This document shows, in pieces, positions 43,922-52,657 of a DNA stretch of 64,000 nucleotides; the first letter of the stretch is position 1, and each line of letters opens with the position of its first letter. This DNA is from Lewinellaceae bacterium (GTDB lineage: Bacteria; Bacteroidota; Bacteroidia; Chitinophagales; Saprospiraceae), in contig JACJYB010000006.1 of assembly GCA_020636355.1 (NCBI GenBank), forward strand, positions 62,001 to 126,000, written 5' to 3'. The notes beneath the pieces are model-generated. The model saw nothing but the letters and a program-made list of their open reading frames with translations. It searched no databases and was not told the DNA's origin. Made by a program: the position numbers and the translations under genes.

Positions 43922-45685
43922 TCATTCAACTTTCATAACCGGCGAGCGCGGTCCGATACCGCTTTCGTTAAAGGGCTCAATGGCAAAATAATAGGTCCGG
44001 TCACGATCCATGGCGGTGAAGTAATATTCGTTTTTACCGTAAATCATCACCGAGTTGTACAATTTATCCGGAGCAATACCCGAATAAATTACATAACCCT
44101 GGGCATCATCCATCCATTGCCACTTTAACCAGGCGTTCCGCCGTTCGGAATCACCACGCAATACGACAAAATGGCTGACCGGGTCCGGTAATTCGCCAGG
44201 GGCTTTACCAAAGGCCCTTAGACCGCAAATGGCAAATTTGCCCGCCGGAACGTGCAAATTGGATAGTCTCAAGTAACGGGCCTGGACAGGCACCGGCAGT
44301 TCAATGTAATCATGAGGCACATCGGTGCGATTGGTGGATTTATCAGCCAGGATCTCCCAGTGATTTCCATCGACGGAATAGGAAAGTACGTATTGATGAT
44401 AGATGGTATCCTGTTTACCGAGAAAAGGAACATCCTGGTCCGCATAATTGATCTGAACCGCCTGCACTGCACACACTTTTCCCAAATCCGACTCAATCCA
44501 TTCCCCGGGTTCTCCGGATACGGCACTCCAGTAGGTCTTCATGTCTTCATCAACGGCATAATTGGCGTAATACCCACCCAGTGTTGAAGATACCCGAACC
44601 GGTTTGCAATAGTTGAGTAACATCCAACCCGTAAACTGACCCTTCAGGTGATCATCAGAACGCTGTGGCAGGTAAAAGGGATAATCTCCGTAGGCGGTAT
44701 TACAATAAAGAATTCCGTCCTGATCAAATCCTGCCGGCCATAAACCCAGCCTCCGTTCAAAGTTGTTGCGTACGCCGAGAATGATGGTACTGATGTGCCA
44801 GTATTGCCCATAGGCGTCCTGAAAAGTAGCTCCATGCCCGGCACCACGGGTGAACCCTCCCGGATTTGCAGCAAAGGGGTTATGATCCTGATAAGTAAAC
44901 GGTCCCAAAGGATGATCTCCCAGATAGACTCCATCTCCATAGCCACTGAACTCGGTTCCCGGTGCGGCATATTGCAGGTAATACTTGCCCTCATGCTTGT
45001 TCATCCAGGCGCCCTCCATGAATGGACGCAGGAAGGTATTGTCGGCATATTCACCAAAACGTTCCCAACCATGAATGCTGTCCTGAAGACGAATAAGTTC
45101 GACCCGCTCACCAATAGGCTTGAAAGTATGGCGGTCAATTTCCTGACCATACATGGGATAAAAATTACTGCTTCCCCAATAAATGTAGACCCGTCCATCA
45201 TCATCGGCGAAAAATCCGGGATCCCATGCGCCCACCTCAAAAGAGTCTACCGCTTCGTGCCAGTCATCTTTCGTAGGATTGGTACTCATCCAGAGCGGAA
45301 AGTTCTTAGCGTGAGTAGATCCGATGACCAGCAAGGTATCACCAAGGACCAGCGTTCCCGGGGCACATAATTCGTCGTAAACGTGATGCCATGGCTTCAG
45401 AAAACGGCGAGGGATAAAGCTCCAGTGGTACAAATCCTCACTCCACCAATAACCCCATTGATTAGTGGAAAACAAAAAGTATTTGCCTTGAAATCGGGTA
45501 ATGACCGGATCAGCGGTAGCCCGGTGGTGTCCCTGCTCACTGAAATTAGGGATCGGCGTATAGCCATAATCGAGGTTCATTGGATTGCAATAGGTCCGCT
45601 GTTGGCCATGCAATGGTTCAATCATCAGGTAAAACAGGACCAGACAACCAATCCGAAAAAACCATATCATCTTATTCACCTCCAT
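43922..45685 (-). CDS. secreted glycoside hydrolase family 43-like protein with F5/8C domain
   Basis: 587 residues with a signal peptide (ATG at 45685, or 45670 giving MIWFFRIGCLVLFYLMIEPL). Residues about 40-350 form a five-bladed GH43 propeller: base Asp in HRATADPVITRF, pKa Asp in GAWDPGFFADDDGRVYIYW, acid Glu in PFMEGAWMNKHEGKYYL. A discoidin-type carbohydrate-binding domain (about 365-490, DEDMKTYWSAVSGEPGEWIE) and a fibronectin-like end follow. It probably cleaves arabinose, xylose or galactose from plant or algal glycans. Stands alone, not in a SusCD locus. Confidence 0.88.
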   Translation of the reverse strand: MEVNKMIWFFRIGCLVLFYLMIEPLHGQQRTYCNPMNLDYGYTPIPNFSEQGHHRATADPVITRFQGKYFLFSTNQWGYWWSEDLYHWSFIPRRFLKPWHHVYDELCAPGTLVLGDTLLVIGSTHAKNFPLWMSTNPTKDDWHEAVDSFEVGAWDPGFFADDDGRVYIYWGSSNFYPMYGQEIDRHTFKPIGERVELIRLQDSIHGWERFGEYADNTFLRPFMEGAWMNKHEGKYYLQYAAPGTEFSGYGDGVYLGDHPLGPFTYQDHNPFAANPGGFTRGAGHGATFQDAYGQYWHISTIILGVRNNFERRLGLWPAGFDQDGILYCNTAYGDYPFYLPQRSDDHLKGQFTGWMLLNYCKPVRVSSTLGGYYANYAVDEDMKTYWSAVSGEPGEWIESDLGKVCAVQAVQINYADQDVPFLGKQDTIYHQYVLSYSVDGNHWEILADKSTNRTDVPHDYIELPVPVQARYLRLSNLHVPAGKFAICGLRAFGKAPGELPDPVSHFVVLRGDSERRNAWLKWQWMDDAQGYVIYSGIAPDKLYNSVMIYGKNEYYFTAMDRDRTYYFAIEPFNESGIGPRSPVMKVE

Positions 45686-45834
45686 ACATTATCCATTAGA
45701 ATTCCGGCAGTCAGGAATTATCGATTCCAATTTAACCATCCGGTTCCTTCCTTTAAAATTATTCATTTATATTTCGAACTTACGATAGCCAACTTGAAAA
45801 TCTCAATCACCCTTCTTTTCAATTCAATCGACCC

Positions 45835-46392
45835 ATGGAAGAAATTTTGGATCAACCATCTTTTTATCAGGAGGAAAATGAACCCATCGAATATGCCGGA
45901 TTCTGGACACGTACAGGTGCTGCGCTCATCGATATGCTGGTGATGACTCCGGCAGCATTGCTGCTTTATTACACCATGATGTACTTAAAATATCTACCTC
46001 TGGTCTTATTTGTTACTATCCTCCAGATGCTATACAAACCCTATATGGAAAGTGTATATGGCGCTACAATTGGAAAAATGGCCATGCGCATCCGGGTCCT
46101 GGAACATTCCGGCCGGACTATTGACCTAACCCAATCTATCATCCGAAATCTTCCATGGATAATCAGTGCCCTGGCAAACCTCATCACCATTTACCTGGTC
46201 TTCCATTCCCCCGATTTTGCAAAATCGGAAACCTTTATGTCCATTGCCTATCTCATGCGCGATTATAAAATACCGTTGGTTTCCAATATGATGGGTTTGA
46301 TTTTCATTATTTCTGCCATCATGGTAGGTGTTCGAAAAAATCACGAAGGACTCCATGATTTATGGGCAAGGACCATTGTAGTCTGCGAATGA
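45835..46392 (+). CDS. RDD-family membrane protein
   Basis: 185 residues with four to five hydrophobic helices. The family name residues are seen as YAGFWTRTGAALIDMLV near the start and GATIGKMAMRIRVLEHSG in the middle; the end NHEGLHDLWARTIVV is typical. RDD proteins are small transporters or accessory membrane proteins of mostly unknown role. Single gene. Confidence 0.85.
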   Translation: MEEILDQPSFYQEENEPIEYAGFWTRTGAALIDMLVMTPAALLLYYTMMYLKYLPLVLFVTILQMLYKPYMESVYGATIGKMAMRIRVLEHSGRTIDLTQSIIRNLPWIISALANLITIYLVFHSPDFAKSETFMSIAYLMRDYKIPLVSNMMGLIFIISAIMVGVRKNHEGLHDLWARTIVVCE

Positions 46393-46467
46393 CCTCCCTA
46401 CTTCTAGCCAGTCGATACGAGACAAGTCATAGGCGAATTTGTATCTTGGATTGAAATTGCAAAATCA

Positions 46468-47982
46468 ATGAAAATCCGGATTCTTATCGGCTTTATCGCC
46501 TGTTATTCCAGTCTGCTCGCCCAGCCACTTTCCACCAATCAAATCGCAGACCTGGCTAACCGGCAGCTTCATCCCGCGCTGCAGACGCTCGTCCAATTCC
46601 TGTCCATCCCCAACGTTGCCAATGTCCCGGGTCAAATGGAAGATAACATCCTGTGGATGCAAAAAGCCTGTGAGGACCGCGGATTTACCGTGCAGCGATT
46701 ACCAAATGAAGGACACGATCTGGTCTTTGCCACCCTGGTCAATAATCCCAAACTCCCTACCCTTTTAGTGTACTGGCACATCGACGGCCAGCCGGTTGAT
46801 CCCAGTAAATGGAATCAGTCGGACCCATTTACCCCAACGTTAAAAAAACCAACCATCGATGGATGGGAGACACTGGACATCAATAAGCTTAAGCAAGATT
46901 TCGATCCGGAATGGCGCATATTCGGACGTTCTTCTTCCGATGATAAAAGCCCAGGTATCATGTTCTTCTATGCGATGGATGCGTTGAAACAATCCGGCAC
47001 ACCCATTCCTTTCAACATCAAGATCATCATGGACCCGGAAGAAGAAATGGGTTCTCCCCATCTGGCTGCCGCCGTCAGTCAATATCGTGACCTGCTGGCC
47101 GCAGACCGACTGATTATCCTGGATGGTCCTGTCCACCCCAGCGGTAAACCTACTTTGTCTTTTGGAGCCCGCGGCATCGCCACCCTGGCGATCACCGCCT
47201 ATGGACCCAAAATGCCTCTTCATTCCGGTCATTACGGAAATTATGCCCCGAACCCGGCCCTTGAACTAGCCCAATTGCTGGCCTCCATGAAAGACAAAAA
47301 TGGCCGGGTCGTCATTCCCGGATATTACGACGGAATCGAGATCTCAACGGCTGTACGCAAAGATCTGGAAGCAACTCCGGACGATGCCGAAGCAATCGGT
47401 AATATGCTGGGATTTTCCCATCCGGACTCCGTGGGCCATACCCTGCAGGAAGCTTTGCAATACCCTTCCCTGAATATTGTTGGAATGTCCTGTGGTTGGG
47501 TTGGAAATCAAGCCAGGACAATTGTTCCTGCCGATGCAACCGCCAATCTTGATATGCGTCTGGTCAAAGAAAGTGATCCGGTACGCCTACTCGGTCTGGT
47601 AAGACAATGGATCATAGATCAGGGCTACCATATCTGTGACGGTCCTCCTACCGATGAAGAGCGTGCGGAATACGGCAAGCTGGTCTCGTTCTCCAGTGAG
47701 ATCTCCTACAATGCTTTCCGTACCGACCTCGGCACACCCATTGATCTTTGGTTGACAGCTGCATTAACGCAGGCGCACGGAGAAAAGCCGGTACGGATCC
47801 GGACCGGCGGGGGATCTGTTCCCATCTCGCCCTTTGTCGAGACGCTAAAAATCCCGGCGGTTTTAGTACCCTTGGTCAACGGGGATAACAATCAGCACAG
47901 CCCAAATGAAAACCTGCGTCTGGGAAACTTCCTTGACGGTATTAAATCTTGTATAGCCATATTACAACAACCATGGGAATGA
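46468..47982 (+). CDS. secreted M20-family metallopeptidase
   Basis: 504 residues with a signal peptide (ILIGFIACYSSLLAQ). Di-zinc ligands: His in VYWHIDGQP, Asp in SSDDKSP, the Glu pair in IMDPEEEMGSP, Asp in IILDGPV and the late His in DNNQHSPNENL. The lid/dimer domain is at about 225-375. Family members are dipeptidases or carboxypeptidases. A 7/8 -7 box (TATCTTGG) lies at 46442. Its stop overlaps the next start as ATGA. Confidence 0.9.
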   Translation: MKIRILIGFIACYSSLLAQPLSTNQIADLANRQLHPALQTLVQFLSIPNVANVPGQMEDNILWMQKACEDRGFTVQRLPNEGHDLVFATLVNNPKLPTLLVYWHIDGQPVDPSKWNQSDPFTPTLKKPTIDGWETLDINKLKQDFDPEWRIFGRSSSDDKSPGIMFFYAMDALKQSGTPIPFNIKIIMDPEEEMGSPHLAAAVSQYRDLLAADRLIILDGPVHPSGKPTLSFGARGIATLAITAYGPKMPLHSGHYGNYAPNPALELAQLLASMKDKNGRVVIPGYYDGIEISTAVRKDLEATPDDAEAIGNMLGFSHPDSVGHTLQEALQYPSLNIVGMSCGWVGNQARTIVPADATANLDMRLVKESDPVRLLGLVRQWIIDQGYHICDGPPTDEERAEYGKLVSFSSEISYNAFRTDLGTPIDLWLTAALTQAHGEKPVRIRTGGGSVPISPFVETLKIPAVLVPLVNGDNNQHSPNENLRLGNFLDGIKSCIAILQQPWE

Positions 47983-49049
47983 TTGACTCCATCGCACCCG
48001 ACATCCGGGAAGCAAAGACCCTTCCTGCTGCAATCTACTCCGACCGGGTTTTGTTTGAGGACATGCGAAATAACCTTTTCCGGAACAGCTGGCAATGGCT
48101 TGGTGACAACCTCCGGTTTCCTGAAGGATACACCCAGATACCGGCACGGTTGCTACCGGGATATCTGGACATTCCGCTAATCATGACTCAACGCGAGGGG
48201 AAATTGCAGGTATTATCCAATGTCTGTACCCATCGTGCCAGCCTATTGGTTGATGAGCCGAAAACCGGCCCACTGATCAAATGCCCCTACCATGGCAGGT
48301 GTTTTGGCCTGGATGGCAAATACCGGTCCATGCCGGAATTTGAACAAACGGTGGACTTCCCAACCGAGAAAGACCACCTGCGTCCATTACCTGCCGGAAC
48401 TGTTGGACCACTGGTATTCACGGCAATGAGTCCTCATGACCCTTTTGATAGCGTATTTCAGGACATGGCGCAGTGGATGGATTTTTATCCCTGGGATCAA
48501 TTGTATCATTACGATCAGACGGTGTATACGGTTCATGCGCATTGGGCATTGTATTGTGATAACTATCTGGAAGGATTTCACGTACCTTACGTACATCCGG
48601 GATTAAATGCCAATCTGGATATGCCTTCGTACGAAACCAGATTATTCCCCTGGAGCAATCTTCAGATAGGCATTGCCGGACCTAATCAACCGCATTTATC
48701 GATCCCTGCTTCTCATGAATTCGGAGATAAAAATGTCTATGCATTTTATTGGTGGGTCTTCCCGAATATGATGTTCAACTTTTATCCGTGGGGATTGTCC
48801 ATGAATGTAGTCACTCCCGAAACGCCTACTTTGACACGCATTCATTACCATACCTATTTGATGAAGGATGCTGACCCGGAAGCCTTTCACCGGACCGGTA
48901 TACATCAGACTGAACTGGAAGATGAAGCCATTGTCGAGAAGGTACAACAGGGCATAACCAGCGGCTTGTATGAGTATGGCCGATTCTCTGCAACGCAAGA
49001 GAAAGGGGTCCACCACTTCCATCAACTGTTAGCCAAATGGATTCAATAA
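47979..49049 (+). CDS. Rieske non-heme iron oxygenase, alpha-subunit type
   Basis: 356 residues from the ATG at 47979, chosen for the ATGA overlap with the peptidase gene. The Rieske cluster ligands are CTH and CPYH (NVCTHRASL ... IKCPYHGRCFGL). The mononuclear iron site is visible in CDNYLEGFHVPYVHPGL, with its two histidines; Asp should follow later in the domain. Related single-component enzymes demethylate or hydroxylate quaternary amines (carnitine, choline, betaine); no reductase gene is nearby. Substrate unknown. Confidence 0.88.
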   Translation: MIDSIAPDIREAKTLPAAIYSDRVLFEDMRNNLFRNSWQWLGDNLRFPEGYTQIPARLLPGYLDIPLIMTQREGKLQVLSNVCTHRASLLVDEPKTGPLIKCPYHGRCFGLDGKYRSMPEFEQTVDFPTEKDHLRPLPAGTVGPLVFTAMSPHDPFDSVFQDMAQWMDFYPWDQLYHYDQTVYTVHAHWALYCDNYLEGFHVPYVHPGLNANLDMPSYETRLFPWSNLQIGIAGPNQPHLSIPASHEFGDKNVYAFYWWVFPNMMFNFYPWGLSMNVVTPETPTLTRIHYHTYLMKDADPEAFHRTGIHQTELEDEAIVEKVQQGITSGLYEYGRFSATQEKGVHHFHQLLAKWIQ

Positions 49050-49094
49050 CCGGTCTATCTCCGATTTTCGGCTGGGATGGTTTGACAATTATCA

Positions 49095-49793
49095 TTGACC
49101 TTGACAATCGACCAGCCCATTAACCCAACAGAATCCATCAACCATTGGGTCCGCCGGCATGCCTGGATGATGCTGGCCGGAACAACACTTTTCGCCTGGA
49201 GTGGCAAGGTCTGGCCGGTCATTGCACTTGGCATGTTCAGTTATCTTGAACTTATCCTTCGCAACCCCGATGCCTTTTGGATTGATCAGCGATGGGGCAC
49301 CACCCGGGCCAATTGGGTCACCTTATTCCGGCACGATGGTTTAGCCATCCTCCTGCTTTTTGGCTATTCCTGGCATCCCTGGATCCTGGGAAGCATCCTC
49401 TCGATCCTGGCTTTGCTGGATATTTTGGATGGTTATTGGGCCCGGATCGACCATAAATCTTCCCTGCTCGGCGGCTATCTGGATAAAGAAACGGATGGAT
49501 TGTTTATGTTGTATTCCGGAATGTTATTGGTTAAAACACAATTATTGCCACCCTGGATTCTCGCCATCGGATTGCTGCGTTATTTGTATGTTCTCCTGGC
49601 TTTACCCTGGATTCAGGATCGCTCCAAACCGGAGCGTAGAGATCCCGTGGGCCGCACCATAGCCGTCCTATTAATGATTGGTATGATCAGTCCGTTTTTT
49701 ATGGCATTTAGCTGGTACCATTGGGTGATGGTTGGGGTTGTTGCACTGGCCATATTTTCCTTTGCCCGCTCGATATTCAGAAGTTTGGCTTGA
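49095..49793 (+). CDS. CDP-alcohol phosphatidyltransferase family protein
   Basis: 232-residue membrane protein with about six helices. The family signature DGxxAR-x8-Gxxx-D-xxx-D is complete, in DGYWAR followed by GGYLDKETD (about 114-139). Such enzymes join a CDP-activated lipid or alcohol to an alcohol headgroup. The start is uncertain: TTG at 49095, or ATG at about 49167. The protein C-terminal half shows no more than helices. It lies 7 bases before the sulfatase-like gene. Confidence 0.82.
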   Translation: MTLTIDQPINPTESINHWVRRHAWMMLAGTTLFAWSGKVWPVIALGMFSYLELILRNPDAFWIDQRWGTTRANWVTLFRHDGLAILLLFGYSWHPWILGSILSILALLDILDGYWARIDHKSSLLGGYLDKETDGLFMLYSGMLLVKTQLLPPWILAIGLLRYLYVLLALPWIQDRSKPERRDPVGRTIAVLLMIGMISPFFMAFSWYHWVMVGVVALAIFSFARSIFRSLA

Positions 49794-49799
49794 GGAGGT

Positions 49800-51563
49800 A
49801 TGACAAAGAAGCAGTCACAATGGATAACCTTGGGAATGGTGTTACTAACCGGGATCCTATTGAGCTGTTTGCTCTGGGTACCGGACTACCTGGTCAATTA
49901 TGCCCATGCTACCTTCTGGCCTACATCCACCTTACCGCCGGCGGCTATTATGGGAGAGATCAAGCAGTATTTCGTCCGCGACAATCCGGATTTATTTCGG
50001 GTTCTGGGGGAATTCATCGTGCTGTGGGCCTTGCTTTTACTGGTACCTGTTGGTGGAAAAAACAAATATGTGGCCTGGCTCCCGGCTTTATTTTATCTGG
50101 TAGCATGGATTTATCAGGCATATTATGCGATCTCCATTAATTTATATTTTGAACACCCCAATCTAATCAATGATCTATCCCTGATCCGGGAAGTGGTACC
50201 GGTATTTTTAGGCCAGGTTGGATTGGCTACCTGGGGCAACATGATCGGCTTCTTCCTTGGTCTGCTGCTGCTCATCCTTGTTTTTTATGCCAGTTTCCGG
50301 GGATGGCTCCACCAAATCGGCCAATTAAAACCCGGTATGCGGATAGGGACCGCCACCTTGCTCCTGGCCAGTCTCGGATTATTGGCATTGGGCGTCGATC
50401 ATTACGACAACAGCACCCTTGTAAAACCCGGGTATCGAAGTCTTCAGTGGCTGACTCCCAAGCTGGTCCGCAGCTTACAACCAGTGGACAGCCTGCAGAT
50501 CACGGAAAGCGAACTATCCAAAGTCCGGGCATACGATAAAATCCAGCTGGCAAATCCTCCGAACATCTATTTACTTTTTGTAGAAAGCTATGGCGCCACC
50601 ACCAAATGCATGGAGGATGTAAAGCCATTGTACACCGAGCTGATGCAACAATATGGTCAAATTTATGCGGACTCCGGGTATGCCGTTTATTCGTCCTACA
50701 GCGAGGCGCCGATCATGGGAGGCCGATCCTGGCTTTCCTTCACCACCGCTCTGACCGGTCTGCATATTGATAATCACCTGACTTTTAATGGCCTGCTGAA
50801 ATCGGGTTACAATTTCCCCCATTTGGTCCGCTATCTTGAGCAGGAAGGGTATGAGACTTACCGCATCAAGACCATGGCCAATCAGAATGCTTCCACCGAG
50901 CTTTCCTATTCGCTTGCTGATCGGTTCTACGCATTTGATCACTGGGTAAAGTATGGCGATATACCCTATCAAGGCTATTTATACGATTATTTTGGCGGTA
51001 TGCCGGATCAATATGCCCTGAATTATTTTGACAAAAATTTCCTGGACAAAAGCCACCAGCCTTACCTGGTTTTTGGCATTAATATGACCACCCACGGGCC
51101 CTGGCACCATGTGCCTCCCGTATTGGATGACTGGAAGGCACTGGACACCATCCATACCGACCCGACGGGTACGGATCGCAAGCTGGATTTTGCGGAAGAG
51201 TCTGATCGCTACTTTGCAAGTGTGCGATACGCCATTGATGTATTTACCCGTTTCATTTTCCAAACCGTACCGGACCATAGCCTGGTTCTTCTCGTCGGGG
51301 ACCACCAGCCTCCGGGTATGAATTATCCATGTGTCGGCAAAATTACGGAGGCTGCTGTGCCTATCCATGTGATCAGCAAGGAAAGAAGACTGATCGAAGG
51401 ATTTTCGGACTATGGATTTATTCCCGGTATGGATGTACCGCTGGAACACGACGTGACCATGAAGCACGAAGGACTGTACAGCATGCTGGTCCGGGAACTG
51501 ATCCGTAATTATGGGCCGGAAGGTGCCGTGTTACCGGAATACTTTCCGGAAGGTATCAAGTAA
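49800..51563 (+). CDS. LTA-synthase-like sulfatase-fold membrane enzyme
   Basis: 587 residues: four to five membrane helices (about 1-185), then a periplasmic sulfatase/alkaline-phosphatase-fold domain with IYLLFVESYGAT, EAPIMGGRSWLSFTTALTGL (presumed nucleophile here), INMTTHGPWH and VGDHQPPG. The family includes phosphoglycerol and phosphoethanolamine transferases. AGGAGGT directly abuts the ATG, too close to act as a normal Shine-Dalgarno. The neighbouring CDP-alcohol transferase suggests a lipid headgroup or surface polymer role (inference). Confidence 0.85.
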   Translation: MTKKQSQWITLGMVLLTGILLSCLLWVPDYLVNYAHATFWPTSTLPPAAIMGEIKQYFVRDNPDLFRVLGEFIVLWALLLLVPVGGKNKYVAWLPALFYLVAWIYQAYYAISINLYFEHPNLINDLSLIREVVPVFLGQVGLATWGNMIGFFLGLLLLILVFYASFRGWLHQIGQLKPGMRIGTATLLLASLGLLALGVDHYDNSTLVKPGYRSLQWLTPKLVRSLQPVDSLQITESELSKVRAYDKIQLANPPNIYLLFVESYGATTKCMEDVKPLYTELMQQYGQIYADSGYAVYSSYSEAPIMGGRSWLSFTTALTGLHIDNHLTFNGLLKSGYNFPHLVRYLEQEGYETYRIKTMANQNASTELSYSLADRFYAFDHWVKYGDIPYQGYLYDYFGGMPDQYALNYFDKNFLDKSHQPYLVFGINMTTHGPWHHVPPVLDDWKALDTIHTDPTGTDRKLDFAEESDRYFASVRYAIDVFTRFIFQTVPDHSLVLLVGDHQPPGMNYPCVGKITEAAVPIHVISKERRLIEGFSDYGFIPGMDVPLEHDVTMKHEGLYSMLVRELIRNYGPEGAVLPEYFPEGIK

Positions 51564-51676
51564 TTTTTGTTCCGTATCCATTCCAGAGTGACCAGGGTGT
51601 ATCGATGCAATCCATCCCGCATATTTTATATCCAAGTCCATAAATTTTACGTCTATTTCAAATTTTGCCGTATTTT

Positions 51677-51693
51677 ACTTTTAAATACAAAGT
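51677..51693. promoter_or_regulatory. inverted repeat ACTTTT-N5-CAAAGT, candidate operator 1
   Basis: The dyad overlaps a 6/8 match to the -7 box (TATTTTAC at 51671) and ends 8 bases before the ATG at 51702. The same dyad, in perfect form, precedes creD. One position differs from perfect symmetry. Confidence 0.6.
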
Positions 51694-51701
51694 ACTTTCA
51701 A

Positions 51702-52322
51702 ATGGAAGACCAAATCCGGTATCGGGAGGACCTGAAAGCGATCCGGGAGATCATGCAGCGGTCGACCCGGTTCATATCGTTGAGTGGCTTATCCGGAATA
51801 GCTGCCGGTATCATTGCCCTGATCGCTGCCTACCTTGCCGGCCGCATCGAGCCAAAACTGCTTGCTCCGGAAGAATTTGCAGAGCGGGCCACGTCAATCA
51901 GTGTATTGGTCCGGTTGATCGTGCTTGGCATACTTGCGTTATTATTTTCCATAACAGGCGCCTTGTTATTCACCTTGCGCACTGCCCGTAAAAACAGAGA
52001 ATCGATCTGGAACATTCACTTCAGGCAATTAATGATCCAGCTATCCATTCCTTTGTTCGCAGGAGGTGCTACCAGCCTGATCTTTGCTTTCAACGGGTTA
52101 ATGAATCTGGTACCAGCGATGATGCTGATCTTTTATGGATTGGCGCTGGTGGGAGCGAGCAAGTATACGCTACGGGACATCTTCGGCCTCGGGGTGCTTG
52201 AGATCCTGCTGGGGCTGACCGGCCTCATGGTTCCCGGTTATGGACTATGGCTATGGGCCATGGGCTTTGGCTTGTTTCACATCATCTATGGGATTCGGAT
52301 GTATCTAAACTACGGATCGTGA
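51702..52322 (+). CDS. membrane protein of the CreD module
   Basis: 206 residues from the ATG at 51702, with the earlier frame rejected as non-coding. A short cytoplasmic start (MEDQIRYREDLKAIREIMQRS) precedes about six helices packed in three hairpins (LSGLSGIAAGIIALIAAYLAG, LIVLGILALLFSITGALLF, and the C-terminal half). No known family. It overlaps the winged-helix regulator start by 4 bases (GTGA), so the two are co-translated. Confidence 0.82.
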   Translation: MEDQIRYREDLKAIREIMQRSTRFISLSGLSGIAAGIIALIAAYLAGRIEPKLLAPEEFAERATSISVLVRLIVLGILALLFSITGALLFTLRTARKNRESIWNIHFRQLMIQLSIPLFAGGATSLIFAFNGLMNLVPAMMLIFYGLALVGASKYTLRDIFGLGVLEILLGLTGLMVPGYGLWLWAMGFGLFHIIYGIRMYLNYGS

Positions 52323-52609
52323 AAGAGATTCTCAGAGACCTCGATAAAGCATTTGAAAATAAAATAAGGCTTGCATTGATGTCTGCCCTGGTGGTCAATG
52401 ATTACCTGGATTTTAATACCCTGAAAGAACTGCTGGACGTAACCGACGGCAATCTGGCATCCCATCTGCGCTATCTGGAAAATCAGCATTACATCACGTT
52501 TACCAAAACATTTCTAGACCGCAAACCGAATACCCGGTACCAGGCGACCGATGCGGGAAAAATTGCCTTCGAAAGACATATTCGAGCAATTGAAAAGCTG
52601 TTAGAATAA
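52319..52609 (+). CDS. winged-helix transcriptional regulator
   Basis: 96 residues starting at a GTG that overlaps the previous stop (GTGA). The protein has a single winged-helix domain: NKIRLALMSALVVNDYLDF, recognition region ELLDVTDGNLASHLRYLENQHYI, wing KTFLDRKPNTRYQATDAG. It matches the small MarR/ArsR-like regulators found beside CreD-type genes in Bacteroidota. It is flanked by two copies of the same inverted repeat, which are its likely binding sites. Confidence 0.87.
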   Translation: MKEILRDLDKAFENKIRLALMSALVVNDYLDFNTLKELLDVTDGNLASHLRYLENQHYITFTKTFLDRKPNTRYQATDAGKIAFERHIRAIEKLLE

Positions 52610-52624
52610 TTTTTTTATCCATTC

Positions 52625-52641
52625 ACTTTGTATTTCAAAGT
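52625..52641. promoter_or_regulatory. perfect inverted repeat ACTTTG-N5-CAAAGT, candidate operator 2
   Basis: Lies between the regulator gene and creD. The left arm forms the last bases of a 7/8 -7 box (TCACTTTG, 52623-52630), so a bound protein would block RNA polymerase. Confidence 0.65.
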
Positions 52642-52657
52642 ACTTCAAAACAATGAT

